DNA of 64,000 nucleotides from Woeseiaceae bacterium (GCA_030065915.1 JASJCQ010000015.1:124001-188000); one strand, 5' to 3'; shown: positions 55,037 to 64,000, counted from the stretch's first letter. Translations and numbers: made by a program. The notes: generated by a model from the letters alone, not told the origin.

Positions 55037-56167
55037 ATGAGGCGGACGATTCGCTCAATCCTGGATGCTGCAACCTTCTTCGGCTTGCCGCGTGAACAGC
55101 GGCAGATCGTGTTCTATTCAGAAGGAACGTCTTACTGGGCGCACCTCGAAAAGCTACTTGGCGCCGTGCTCGAGTCCGGCACCGTCAACGTTTGCTACAT
55201 CAGCTCACAGCACGATGACCCCGGCCTGCAGCTGCGCCACGATCGTCTGCGCACGTTTCAGACGGATACCGGCTGGGTCCGCAACTGGTTATTCGAGAAT
55301 ATGCAGTGCGACGTGATGGTCATGACCATGCCGGACCTCGACCAGTTCCAGGTCAAGCGTTCCAGGCACCAGGTTCACTATGTTTACGTACAGCACTCGC
55401 TGGTCAGCCTGCACATGGCCTACCGCGATCACGCGTTCGACGGTTTCGATACGCTGTTTTGCGCCGGGCCACACCACATTAAAGAAGCACGTGCCCTGGA
55501 GGCGCTGGACAAGCTGCCACCGAAAAACCTGGTCGAACACGGCTATGAGCGCCTCGATCGGATTCTGGATGGTGAAGAAGTCACTGCGGCGAAGGACAAA
55601 AACCAGCCGATACACGTCTTGCTTGCGCCATCGTGGGGACCGCAGGGCGTCATCGAGATCGCAGGCAAGCAGCTCGCCGGTATTCTGCTCGACCGAGGTT
55701 TTGGCGTTACGGTCAGACCACACCCGCAAACCTCCCGGCTGTCGGGCGATCGCGTCGACGCGATCTGCAGCGCGTATGGCAGCCACCCGCTGTTCGCACT
55801 GGACACGGATGTTGCCGGTGAGACATCGCTGCGACAGGCCGACCTGATGATCAGCGACTGGTCGGGTGCCGCGCTGGATTTCGCGTTCGGGCTCGAAAAA
55901 CCGGTCCTGTTCATCGACGGCCCGAGGAAGGTCAACAATCCGCGCTACGAAGAGATCGACATTGAACCGTTCGAAGTGTTCGTTCGCGACCAAGTCGGCA
56001 AGCTATTGCCTCGTGACGAACTCGAGCGTGCGCCCGACGCGATTGAGGCACTGGTTCGAGAACACAGCGGATCACATATCGCTGACGTCCGCGACGCGAG
56101 TGTCTTCAATGTTGGCAGCAGCGCTTCTGCAGGCGCCAAAGCTCTCGCGCAATTGCTCAGCAACTAG
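55037..56167 (+). CDS. CDP-glycerol glycerophosphotransferase-like protein
   Basis: A 376-residue protein resembling the PF04464 family, which moves phosphoglycerol or phosphoribitol from CDP-alcohols to teichoic-acid-like chains. The C-terminal half has the typical VRPHPQTS, then RQADLMISDWSGAALDFAFGLEKPVLFIDGP motif. The N-terminal half (IVFYSEGTSYWAHLEKLLGAVL, YVQHSLVSLHMAYRDHAFDGFDTLFCAGPHH) is also of the expected type. No membrane segment is visible. The only CDP-activated compound its operon is predicted to make is cytidine diphosphoramidate, so it may be the phosphoramidate transferase. This is inference. Its 3' end overlaps the convergent sulfatase-like gene by 4 bp. Confidence 0.8.
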   Translation: MRRTIRSILDAATFFGLPREQRQIVFYSEGTSYWAHLEKLLGAVLESGTVNVCYISSQHDDPGLQLRHDRLRTFQTDTGWVRNWLFENMQCDVMVMTMPDLDQFQVKRSRHQVHYVYVQHSLVSLHMAYRDHAFDGFDTLFCAGPHHIKEARALEALDKLPPKNLVEHGYERLDRILDGEEVTAAKDKNQPIHVLLAPSWGPQGVIEIAGKQLAGILLDRGFGVTVRPHPQTSRLSGDRVDAICSAYGSHPLFALDTDVAGETSLRQADLMISDWSGAALDFAFGLEKPVLFIDGPRKVNNPRYEEIDIEPFEVFVRDQVGKLLPRDELERAPDAIEALVREHSGSHIADVRDASVFNVGSSASAGAKALAQLLSN

Positions 56168-58194
56168 TCTACGAGCAGCACAATCTGGTCCAGGTAGACC
56201 TGCTCACGGTATTCGATCGACAACAGGTGTTCACCCTCAGGCAGCGACCACGTCTTGTTGAAGGTCTTCCAGTCCCATTGGCGCGATATCGGCATATCCC
56301 AGATGTCGGAATCGCCGCCGTTCAATCGTATGAAGCTCGAGTTATTGTTGCCGTTCGGCGCAATGATGCGGGCCCTCAACCGAACCGTCGCATCCCTGTC
56401 GAGTTCGAAACGGAATGACTTGTTGCCGTTACTGACGTAAGAACCCTTAACGCCCGGCAGATCAGCGGCGACATCGGCAGACCTGCTCAGTGCGCCCGCC
56501 TCCGCCTCGAAGACCTCGTTGAGGGGAACAAGCGGGGCGACGGCCAACAACTCCGAAATATCCGGGCTCGCATCCGGCAGCGGAATCTCTTCTACGAAAA
56601 TGAGATCCCGTCCTTCCACTTTGTGCTGCCGGAAGTGAGTCTCGTCGATAACGACATTGTAACTTCGCTCGCGACTGGCGAACGCCTGGGCGTCCGGTTT
56701 GCTGAGCGAGAACCCCTCGTGTAACGCCGATTCACGGCCAATGACCTCGTAAATCGTAGGCGCGATATCGATCAGGGAAGCTTCGATTGATGATGTAACC
56801 AGTCCCTCAGTTGACTCTGCTGTCGGGAGCTTCAGCAGCAACAGGCTTCGATTCGAGCGGTACTTGATGGGTGTCAGGTTCGTTCCGTCCACCTTGTAGC
56901 GTTCGCCATGATCGCCGTGTATCAGGATCAGGGAATCGTCATAGCGGCCCAGAGACTTCAGCCGATCGATGAATTCGCCAATCAGTCGAACCGCACACTG
57001 CGCCTGCACAAGCACGTTGCTCTTGCTCGTTTCCTCGCAGCCGGCACCCAGCACGAACGGATCGTGCGGCATGATCAGGTGAATAAACGTGTACCGACCG
57101 CGGGCAGGCAACAGCGCCTCCTGCTCGAGGTATTTCTGAAACCCGAGACTGGATTCAATCGGCGCCGAACTTGCCAGGAAGGTGCGGGCTCCGAGGTTCT
57201 GCAAGTCGTTGGCGCTGATCAGCCACCCGCGCCGGGCAAGCGCCCGGCCGATGACGGCCGGCAGCGTTCGGTACACCCAGAGGGCCATGAATGCGTCGTC
57301 ATTCTGAGGTGGCGTAACGTCGATGTTGTTCGCGTGCTGGACCATCTCGTCAAACATCGTGTAGTCGAACTCATAGAGTTTCCGGCTGAACGCGATGGTC
57401 GAGTAGCCGGCATCCTTCAATTCGTTCAGCAAAGACGCGGAGGCGTTGAACCCGGCCGCCTGGAAGTCGCGCTGGGACATCGAGAAATCGTATTCTGCAC
57501 CGAGGAACACGGACGGTAGCGACCATATCGTGTGCTCGTAGGTCGCTGACGCTTCTTCGTACCACGTAACGCCGTCCATCTTCATCCTGTCGCTGTCTGT
57601 CGCGACCAGGCCGAAGATGTCGCTCTGAAACCCATCCAGGACGATGTGGTAGATGTTTGGCAGGGTCTCATTAGCCGCGAGCAAGCTCAGCTCGGAGTCG
57701 TCGACTGCCTCGACGGGCGCTGCTGACTCGGCGCCGGTGTAGAGTCGCAGACCCTCGGAGGCCGCAAACGCCACGCTCAGTATCGCAAAGAAGCTGACGA
57801 CTTTTTCATGACGGATACGTCGCGCCAAGGCTACCGAAGCCGCAACGTAGATCGCAATCGCCAACAGCACTCCGCCGAACTCGTCGAGAAAGTACAGGGG
57901 TGCCTCGCGCAGCAACGTAAAAACGAGAAAGAACGGCCCCGCCAGGTAGTACAGCCACATTCTCGACGGACCACTGCCGCGCTCAGCTGCTGCACCGCTC
58001 TGCGGCATCAGCAGGAGCCCGATGCCGAGTGCGAACACGAGTCCCGCTGCAAGCGCAAACGGCATCAGCAGGCTGAGCTGGTGGTTGAGTTCCTGCTGGC
58101 TGGACAGGTAGACCGTGATCGCCGGTGACAGGATCAACAGTACCGGTGTACCCACCAGTGAAAGGACGGCAATTGCATTCGAGCGAAGGTTCAT
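56164..58194 (-). CDS. Membrane-bound alkaline-phosphatase-superfamily (sulfatase-like) protein
   Basis: A 676-residue protein with about four N-terminal membrane segments (residues 1-145), then a periplasmic catalytic domain and a C-terminal beta-sandwich (about 560-676) that could bind glycan. Metal-binding motifs are IVLDGFQSD (Asp187), IHLIMPHDPF and LIHGDHGE. The nucleophile position reads YEHTIWSLPS, with Thr222 and without the CxPxR of sulfatases, so it is more like LTA synthase or phosphoethanolamine transferase than a true sulfatase. It may transfer or cleave a phosphoester on an envelope glycan. It converges with the last gene of the phosphoramidate-like operon. Confidence 0.82.
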   Translation of the reverse strand: MNLRSNAIAVLSLVGTPVLLILSPAITVYLSSQQELNHQLSLLMPFALAAGLVFALGIGLLLMPQSGAAAERGSGPSRMWLYYLAGPFFLVFTLLREAPLYFLDEFGGVLLAIAIYVAASVALARRIRHEKVVSFFAILSVAFAASEGLRLYTGAESAAPVEAVDDSELSLLAANETLPNIYHIVLDGFQSDIFGLVATDSDRMKMDGVTWYEEASATYEHTIWSLPSVFLGAEYDFSMSQRDFQAAGFNASASLLNELKDAGYSTIAFSRKLYEFDYTMFDEMVQHANNIDVTPPQNDDAFMALWVYRTLPAVIGRALARRGWLISANDLQNLGARTFLASSAPIESSLGFQKYLEQEALLPARGRYTFIHLIMPHDPFVLGAGCEETSKSNVLVQAQCAVRLIGEFIDRLKSLGRYDDSLILIHGDHGERYKVDGTNLTPIKYRSNRSLLLLKLPTAESTEGLVTSSIEASLIDIAPTIYEVIGRESALHEGFSLSKPDAQAFASRERSYNVVIDETHFRQHKVEGRDLIFVEEIPLPDASPDISELLAVAPLVPLNEVFEAEAGALSRSADVAADLPGVKGSYVSNGNKSFRFELDRDATVRLRARIIAPNGNNNSSFIRLNGGDSDIWDMPISRQWDWKTFNKTWSLPEGEHLLSIEYREQVYLDQIVLLVD

Positions 58195-58443
58195 GACATC
58201 AGCTTATAACGGTTTCGATTGCGACAACTCACCGATACACCGCCTGAGTATCCGGCGCGGCTCTCGATGTCGCAATGGGCAAAATACCGGTTGAGCGGCG
58301 CTATAACTGTGACGGATTCCGGTTCTTCAGAGGATTCCTGAAGCGCAGCAGCCGCGATTTGAGCGGCAATCGGACAATATGAATTCCGTCCCGCGGTGCG
58401 TCAGGCTATGCTGCCGCCTGGTTATCTCGAAGGAGGATCGCCT

Positions 58444-59130
58444 GTGAAAGCTTTTGTAACGTGCGTCTTGCTGCTGATTGCTTCCGGCTCTGTCGCATTT
58501 GCTGACACCATTGCCGTCATCGGCACCGGTCAGGTTGGAAGCGCACTGGGCCCCGAGTTTGCCGCGCAGGGTCACGACATCGTCTATGGTTCGCGGAATC
58601 CGGACAGCCAGAAGGTCAAAGACCTCGTCGCAAAGACACCCGGAAATGCCTCGGCCACGCTGCCCCAAGACGCCATTCGCGAAGCCGATATCGTGGTGCT
58701 CGCCGTCCCGGGCATGATGGTCGAGGATATCGTACGCGGCCTCGGCGATCTTTCAGGGAAGATCGTCATAGATCCGACAAACCCGTTGACGGGGGACTGG
58801 AGCAAGGAGATTCGCATCGGCGTATCGACGTCTAACGGTCGCATCATCCAGGACGCGGCTCCGGATGCGTTTGTCGTCAAAGCGTTCAGCACGCTCAACT
58901 GGCGGCAGATGGTCGAGCCCGGCGGCGACATCTCCATTCCACTGGTCGGCGACAGCGATGAAGCGAAGGCGAAGGTCGCGGAAATCGTCAGCGGCATGGA
59001 CCTTCAGCCGATCGACCTCGGCGATATCGACAACGCTCGCTGGGTTGAGGGTATGACGATATTGCTACTGAACAATCGAATCGCGGGGCGACCACCTTTC
59101 GAGTATCACCTGCGGGTGGTCAACGAATGA
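58444..59130 (+). CDS. Secreted F420-reductase-like NADP-binding protein
   Basis: A 228-residue protein. I start at the GTG at 58444, which has AAGGAGG at the right distance (VKAFVTCVLLLIASGSVAFA, a signal peptide); the earlier in-frame GTG at 58396 would place a non-signal stretch first. The mature part starts with a Rossmann motif, DTIAVIGTGQVGSALGPEFAAQGHDIVYGSRNP, as in NADPH-dependent F420 reductases and related oxidoreductases. VLAVPGMMVEDIV and DPTNPL follow. Export of a pyridine-nucleotide-binding protein is unusual. The substrate is unknown. The quinone-reductase-like gene begins 44 bp downstream. Confidence 0.8.
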   Translation: MKAFVTCVLLLIASGSVAFADTIAVIGTGQVGSALGPEFAAQGHDIVYGSRNPDSQKVKDLVAKTPGNASATLPQDAIREADIVVLAVPGMMVEDIVRGLGDLSGKIVIDPTNPLTGDWSKEIRIGVSTSNGRIIQDAAPDAFVVKAFSTLNWRQMVEPGGDISIPLVGDSDEAKAKVAEIVSGMDLQPIDLGDIDNARWVEGMTILLLNNRIAGRPPFEYHLRVVNE

Positions 59131-59173
59131 CAATTGGCAGGACCTTCGTCGTCCGCGAGCCGGGAAACAATCT

Positions 59174-60166
59174 GTGAAGGCGGCCTGGTACGAGAGGCAG
59201 GGAGCACCTTCGGAGGTCCTGAAGGTAGGCGAGCGTCCAACGCCGGAGCCTGGGCCAGGCGAAGTCCGAATCGCCGTGCGTGCCTCGGGCGTCAATCCGG
59301 GAGACGTCAAGAAGCGCACCGACCAGTTCGGCACCGGCATGCCCTTCCCGCTGGTCATTCCGCACAGCGATGGCGCTGGCGTTATCGACCGGGTTGGTGC
59401 AGGTGTTGAAGAAGCTCGCATCGGGGAACGCGCCTGGTGTTTCGGAGCGCAGAGCTATCGCCCGTTCGGCACCGCAGCAGAGTATGTCGTGGTCCCGGCG
59501 TACCAGGCGGTGCGTCTGCCCGACGGTGTTTCATTCGAGCAAGGCAGCTGCCTCGGTATTCCTGGAATCACAGCGCATCGCGCCGTCCATGTCGGCGGAC
59601 CCGTAGAGGGTCGCGTGGTCCTCATCCAGGGCGGGGCCGGTGCTGTCGGGCAATGTGCGATTGGCCTTGCGAGACTTGCAGGCGCGACCGTCGTGTCGAC
59701 CGTCCGCGCGCCCGCCGATTCGGACGCTGCGACAGCGGCCGGCGCACATCATGTCATCGTGACAAAGGACCTGGCACCGGATCAAGTCATTCAGGACATA
59801 GAGGCCCACGCGCCAGACGGGGTGGATCACATCGTCGAGGTGGCCTTCCACGCGAACATCGAGATTGACGAGCACCTGCTAAAGCAGGGAGGCTCGATAG
59901 CCGCGTACGCTACGGGTTCTCCGGCGCCAACGATTCCCTTTTGGCCATTGGTGTTCAAGAACGTGAATCTCCACTTCCTCGGCAGTGACGATTTCCCGGT
60001 CGAAGCGAAGATCTCAGCAGCGCAAGCGTTGAATAGCCTGCTGGAGAATGCCTGGCCCGGATATGACATCGGCGCGTCAGTCCCTTTGGACGATATTGCC
60101 AACGCGCACGAAATGGTTGAGCAACGAACGGTCGCCGGGCGAGTGACAGTTACCGTGGGTCGCTAG
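59174..60166 (+). CDS. NADPH:quinone oxidoreductase-like (MDR superfamily)
   Basis: A 330-residue zinc-free medium-chain dehydrogenase/reductase with a GTG start. The N-terminal GroES-like domain has VRASGVNPGDVKKRTDQFGTG and PHSDGAGVIDRVGAGV. The NADPH-binding motif is VLIQGGAGAVGQCAIGLARL at about residues 153-172. Its role is probably quinone or enone reduction in the cytoplasm. No structural zinc Cys cluster is seen. It may be cotranscribed with the preceding Rossmann protein. Confidence 0.9.
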   Translation: MKAAWYERQGAPSEVLKVGERPTPEPGPGEVRIAVRASGVNPGDVKKRTDQFGTGMPFPLVIPHSDGAGVIDRVGAGVEEARIGERAWCFGAQSYRPFGTAAEYVVVPAYQAVRLPDGVSFEQGSCLGIPGITAHRAVHVGGPVEGRVVLIQGGAGAVGQCAIGLARLAGATVVSTVRAPADSDAATAAGAHHVIVTKDLAPDQVIQDIEAHAPDGVDHIVEVAFHANIEIDEHLLKQGGSIAAYATGSPAPTIPFWPLVFKNVNLHFLGSDDFPVEAKISAAQALNSLLENAWPGYDIGASVPLDDIANAHEMVEQRTVAGRVTVTVGR

Positions 60167-60315
60167 CCGCAGAGTACTGATTTGGCGCAAAAAAATAGCC
60201 GCCCGCGTCTGTTAGACAGGAATCAATGCACGGGGACGAACACAACCGTCACTCCCCGAGTGCGCGACGCGACCGACCTCTCGCGCGCCGTCAGCCGACC
60301 CGGCCGTGCAGCCGC

Positions 60316-63300
60316 CTAGCGCTGCACGCCTCGACCCGGCGTCCAGGGTACGCCCGCAGCGTCCATGGCCCGTTTCAGCGCCGCATACTCCTCGTCGATA
60401 AGCGTTGAAAGGCCCGCGACAACCTCGGTATAGCGCTCTCGCGCGATCCGGTACGACTTGCGTTGCTCAGGCGTCGGCCCGTATGCCTGCGCCGTCGCGG
60501 AGTACCGCGCATGGAACAGGCGAGCGGTTACCGTCATCTCACCAATGTCGTTGTAGATCGCACGCTGTGGGTTGTTACTCAGGCGATCGCGCGACTCTTT
60601 CAGGCGCTGCTGAATAGCGTTCGCGGTCGCGTACAGCGAGCCATCGTCCACCGAACGCTCCAGCGTGTCCTTGACGGCATCGAGCTCGATAACGATCTCA
60701 TCGATCGAGGCAACCGTGCCACGGGTGGCCCGGACCAGTTCGTCCAGTTCGCTTTCGAAGATGACGCGCTGCTCCTGCGACGTGCCTGGCAGCACCGGCT
60801 CTTCGCGAACAGACACGACCTCGAACTCCTGCGATTGGCCCGTGTCCGACAGGACGCCGTCGACGCGCCTGGACATCGTTACGCTATACGTTCCGGGGGC
60901 AACGAGTACACCGTCGTCATCGGTATACGACGTCGATTCTTCGGCGCTCCACGGCTGCAATGGCGGGTATCGGAGATTCCACGCGACGCGATTGAATCCC
61001 GCTTCTGCCGATGCCTCGATCTGGCGAACGACGTTACCGGCGGAGTTCCGCACGATGAAGACAATTGCAGGCTCGTCTTCACGCTCTTCGTCCAGTATGA
61101 CGTCCCAATCCGGGAAGCGGACGTTCTCGTTATTATTGATAGCGTCCTTTTCCGCCTCCTGCCGTGCGTCTTTCTGGCTCTGGAGGCCATCGGCGACGTA
61201 GTAGGTGAACATGGCGCCGAACGGAGGATTCGGAGCAACGTAGTAGCTGTCGCCCTGGCTTGCCTTGCACGTTGGCTTGCTGCATCCGAGCAGGCGCTTC
61301 TCCACGTACCACGGTGCATCTCGCACCGGGAACAGCGTCTCGCCTTCTGCAAGCGCGGATTCGGTGACGTTCCGCAATGGCGTGTAGTCATCGAGCACGT
61401 AAAAGCTTCGACCGAACGTCGCACCGACCAGGTCGTTCTCGCGCGTCTGTATGACCAGGTCCCTGAACGGAATGTTCGGCACGCCGCCTTTCAGCTTGGT
61501 CCACGCACTGCCGCCATCGACCGTGAAGAACACGCCAAACTCCGTACCCACAAACATCAGGTCGGGATTCACGTGGTCTTGCACGACGCGCCAGAGGATA
61601 TGCCGCTCGGGCAGGTTGCTCGCAATGCTCTTCCAGCTGCGGCCGCGGTTCTCGCTCTTCAGAATGTAGGGAGCAAAATCACCGTTCTTGTGGTCGTCGA
61701 CGACGACATAGACCGTATCCGGATCGTGCAGGTCCGCTTTGATGTCATTGACGAAGAAGCGCTCAGGCACCCCGGGCAACCGGTCCACGCGACGCCAGTT
61801 CTGACCGCCGTCTTCGGTAATCTGGATCAAACCGTCGTCGGTGCCCGCGTAGATCAGCCCCGGGACGATTGGCGACTCCGACACGTTGACGATCGTATTG
61901 AACATCGACATCGCATAGAGGTCCCAGGGCGAGTCGTAGCTCCACGTCCGGCCCATGATGGGCAGACGCGTACGATTCTCGTTGCGTGTCAGGTCGCCAG
62001 AGATCGCAGTCCAGGTATCGCCGTAGTCATCACTTCGCCAAACCCGCTGCGTTGCCGCATAGATGGTCTTCGAATCGTGCGGACTGATCAAAATGGGTGC
62101 ATCCCAGTTGTAGCGCTCGGGTGGGTCGCCCTCCGCGGCCTGCGGACGGATGTAGACATTCTCGCCGGTACGGCGATCGAATCGCGTCAGGTTACCTTGC
62201 TGCCACTGTGCGTAGATGATGTCGGGATCGTTCGGATCGACGGCCGACTGATGGCCGTCACCGCCCAGGGTCACGAACCAGTCGCTGTTCCTTATGCCCG
62301 CAATATCCATCGTGCGTGATGGGCCGCCCTGGCTGTTGTTGTCCTGTGTGCCGCCGTAGACGTTGTAGAACGGCGTGTCATAGTCCACAGCCACCTTGTA
62401 GAACTGGGTGATCGGCATGTTGTGGACGTAGCGCCAGGTTTCGCCGAGGTCGAAACTCTCATAGATACCACCGTCGTTCCCGACCAGCAGGTAATTCTCG
62501 TCGTCCGGGTCGAAGGCCATGGCATGATGGTCTACGTGCTTGGTCTCGTGCCTGAGCCTCTCGAAATCCTCTCCGCCGTTGTTGGTGACGTGCAGGTGCA
62601 CGTCCATTTGGTAGACGCGATCGAACTGGTGCGGCGACGCGAACAGTTCCTGGTAGTAATGCGGGCCCGTGCCGCTCGAGAGATACTCGTTCATCTTCTC
62701 CCAGGTCTCGCCGCCGTCGGCTGAACGCCAGAAACCGCCTTTCCGGTTGTTCTCCTCGATGGTCGCGTAGATGACATCCGGGTCTTGCGGGCTGATGGCG
62801 AGGCCGGTCTTGCCTTTGTTCCCCTCCGGCAGCCCTTCGGTGAGTTCGCGCCAGGTCTCCCCTCCATCTTCGGACTTGTGGATGCCCGTTCCGGGCCCGC
62901 CGTCCAGTAGCACGGCGACACTGCGTAAGCGTTGCCAGGACACCGCATACACGACGTCGGGGTCACGAGGATCCATGTGCACTTCCGACACGCCCGTGTA
63001 CTGATCGTCATCATCTGTGTTGCCCAGCCCGTCGCCGAGTACCTTGCGCCAGTTTTCTCCGCCGTCGGTCGATTTGAACAGGCCGCGATCTCCGCCGCCC
63101 GACCAGAGGGGACCCTGCGCTGCGACGAACATCGTATTCGAATCACGCGGGTCTATAGCGATCATGCCGATGCGCTCCGAGTCTTCGAGACCCATCTTCT
63201 CCCAGTTCTGGCCGCCGTCACGGCTGCGGTACAGACCATCGCCATAGCCGGCGTGGCGGCCGCTGATATTCTCGCCGGTACCTACCCAGATCGTGTCCGG

Positions 63301-63621
63301 ATCGTTAGGGTCAATTGCCAGGCTGCCGATAGAATAGGAGCCTTCATCGTCGAAGATCGTCGACCAGGACGTACCGCGATTCTCCGTCTTCCAGACACCG
63401 CCGCTACCGACAGCGACATACCAGACGCTACGATTCTCGGGGTGAATGGCAATGTCCGAGATTCGCCCGGACATGAACGCCGGACCGATACTCCGGAATT
63501 CGAGGCCCTTGAACGTCGATTCATTGAATCCCGGCTCGACATCGGCATCGTCTTCGTCCTCGGCGAATGCCAGTGGCGCGACGAGTGTGAGCGTGAACAG
63601 AGAAATAAGGTATCGGCGCAT
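60316..63621 (-). CDS. Large secreted BNR/Asp-box beta-propeller protein
   Basis: A 1101-residue protein with a signal peptide (MRRYLISLFTLTLVAPLAFA) and a strong AAGGGGGA site before the ATG. The bulk (about 30-800) is WD40/YVTN/BNR-like repeats with at least seven Asp-boxes (for example SRDGGQNW, STDGGENW, SEDGGETW, SADGGETW, TEDGGQNW, SDDYGDTW and TVDGGSAW), giving one or two sortilin/Vps10-like propellers. The last ~250 residues include a beta domain (LRYPPLQPWSAEESTSYTDDDGVLVAPGTYSVTM) and a helical tail. Binding or hydrolysis at the cell surface is possible. I see no catalytic sialidase residues, so the function is unknown. Confidence 0.88.
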   Translation of the reverse strand: MRRYLISLFTLTLVAPLAFAEDEDDADVEPGFNESTFKGLEFRSIGPAFMSGRISDIAIHPENRSVWYVAVGSGGVWKTENRGTSWSTIFDDEGSYSIGSLAIDPNDPDTIWVGTGENISGRHAGYGDGLYRSRDGGQNWEKMGLEDSERIGMIAIDPRDSNTMFVAAQGPLWSGGGDRGLFKSTDGGENWRKVLGDGLGNTDDDDQYTGVSEVHMDPRDPDVVYAVSWQRLRSVAVLLDGGPGTGIHKSEDGGETWRELTEGLPEGNKGKTGLAISPQDPDVIYATIEENNRKGGFWRSADGGETWEKMNEYLSSGTGPHYYQELFASPHQFDRVYQMDVHLHVTNNGGEDFERLRHETKHVDHHAMAFDPDDENYLLVGNDGGIYESFDLGETWRYVHNMPITQFYKVAVDYDTPFYNVYGGTQDNNSQGGPSRTMDIAGIRNSDWFVTLGGDGHQSAVDPNDPDIIYAQWQQGNLTRFDRRTGENVYIRPQAAEGDPPERYNWDAPILISPHDSKTIYAATQRVWRSDDYGDTWTAISGDLTRNENRTRLPIMGRTWSYDSPWDLYAMSMFNTIVNVSESPIVPGLIYAGTDDGLIQITEDGGQNWRRVDRLPGVPERFFVNDIKADLHDPDTVYVVVDDHKNGDFAPYILKSENRGRSWKSIASNLPERHILWRVVQDHVNPDLMFVGTEFGVFFTVDGGSAWTKLKGGVPNIPFRDLVIQTRENDLVGATFGRSFYVLDDYTPLRNVTESALAEGETLFPVRDAPWYVEKRLLGCSKPTCKASQGDSYYVAPNPPFGAMFTYYVADGLQSQKDARQEAEKDAINNNENVRFPDWDVILDEEREDEPAIVFIVRNSAGNVVRQIEASAEAGFNRVAWNLRYPPLQPWSAEESTSYTDDDGVLVAPGTYSVTMSRRVDGVLSDTGQSQEFEVVSVREEPVLPGTSQEQRVIFESELDELVRATRGTVASIDEIVIELDAVKDTLERSVDDGSLYATANAIQQRLKESRDRLSNNPQRAIYNDIGEMTVTARLFHARYSATAQAYGPTPEQRKSYRIARERYTEVVAGLSTLIDEEYAALKRAMDAAGVPWTPGRGVQR

Positions 63622-63825
63622 GACGTCCCCCTTTGTTTTCGATTATTGAGCGTCACGAGTGCAGCGACGCACAACTCTAGCAGGCGCGATAAACGCCGTC
63701 GACAGACGAACAGCATCGTTGAATGAGCGCCGCTTACAGGCAGCCTTGGTGCCGGAATCGCACGAGGTAGCGCCACCGACGAATAGAAAAGATAATGCCA
63801 ATAGGCAAATCTGCGGGGAAAAGCG

Positions 63826-64000
<175 letters not shown>

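Noticed and set aside
56164-58194. True sulfatase with formylglycine
   Set aside because: No CxPxR or SxPxR motif is present; the nucleophile position reads HTIWSLPS.
60463-62319. 618-codon open frame on the plus strand
   Set aside because: It is antisense to the BNR-repeat gene, has no ribosome site or recognisable domain, and its composition follows from the codon bias of the real gene.

Overview
The window looks like chromosomal DNA of a GC-rich gammaproteobacterium, probably an aerobic heterotroph that degrades polysaccharides. The support is a HexR-controlled Entner-Doudoroff operon, a Proteobacteria-type TonB receptor with a maltodextrin-utilisation locus, an Lrp/4-hydroxyphenylpyruvate dioxygenase locus, and many secreted or lipoprotein products. 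A Woeseiaceae/Chromatiales-like marine lineage is my guess from gene content; the sequence does not prove it. I see no rRNA, tRNA, IS element, phage or CRISPR array. No gene-free gap exceeds 300 bp.

Layout. 1-4.5 kb: a YfcC-type permease cut by the window edge, a secreted 11-residue-repeat protein, a universal stress protein, a GT4 glycosyltransferase and a DUF2189 membrane protein. 4.5-10.5 kb: glk, edd, pgl and zwf on the minus strand, divergent from hexR, with two HexR-type operators in the 95-bp gap. This is glucose phosphorylation plus the upper Entner-Doudoroff pathway; eda is not in the window. 10.5-29.9 kb: a maltodextrin locus with a LacI-type regulator, an MFS sugar transporter, GH97, two GH13 and one GH31 enzymes, a TonB-dependent receptor, malQ and two flavin-dependent tryptophan-halogenase homologues. 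A 14-bp palindrome, TGAATACGTATTCA, lies between the halogenase/GH97/MFS operon and the GH13/GH31 genes. It recurs twice, slightly degenerate, upstream of the TonB receptor, so it is the probable operator of the LacI-type regulator. 30.0-39.6 kb: a complete glycogen cluster glgC-glgA-glgB-glgP-glgX. Imported maltodextrin can thus be hydrolysed, stored or passed to Glk and the Entner-Doudoroff operon.

39.6-47.4 kb: a small lipoprotein; an Lrp regulator divergent from a tyrosine-catabolism operon (hpd, a VOC protein, a fumarylacetoacetate hydrolase and maiA, without a recognisable hmgA); a secreted SDR; a DUF4397 lipoprotein; and a DUF6445 protein with a 2-oxoglutarate-oxygenase-like motif.

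47.7-56.2 kb: the most interesting region. A compact seven-gene operon encodes a YidC-like insertase, a formyltransferase-fold protein, a 77-residue membrane protein, a 1000-residue PEP-synthase-like kinase with an N-terminal nucleotidyltransferase-like domain, a class I glutamine-amidotransferase-type hydrolase, a nucleotidyltransferase and a CDP-glycerol-glycerophosphotransferase-like protein. The kinase/amidohydrolase/nucleotidyltransferase trio matches the architecture of the Campylobacter jejuni Cj1418/Cj1417/Cj1416 pathway that makes cytidine diphosphoramidate for capsule modification. I infer a phosphoramidate (or related) glycan-modification system here. It converges with a membrane-bound alkaline-phosphatase-superfamily protein that has a threonine nucleophile motif.

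58.4-64 kb: a secreted F420-reductase-like protein, a quinone reductase-like protein, a large secreted BNR/Asp-box repeat protein, and the start of a 6-phosphogluconate dehydrogenase cut by the window edge.
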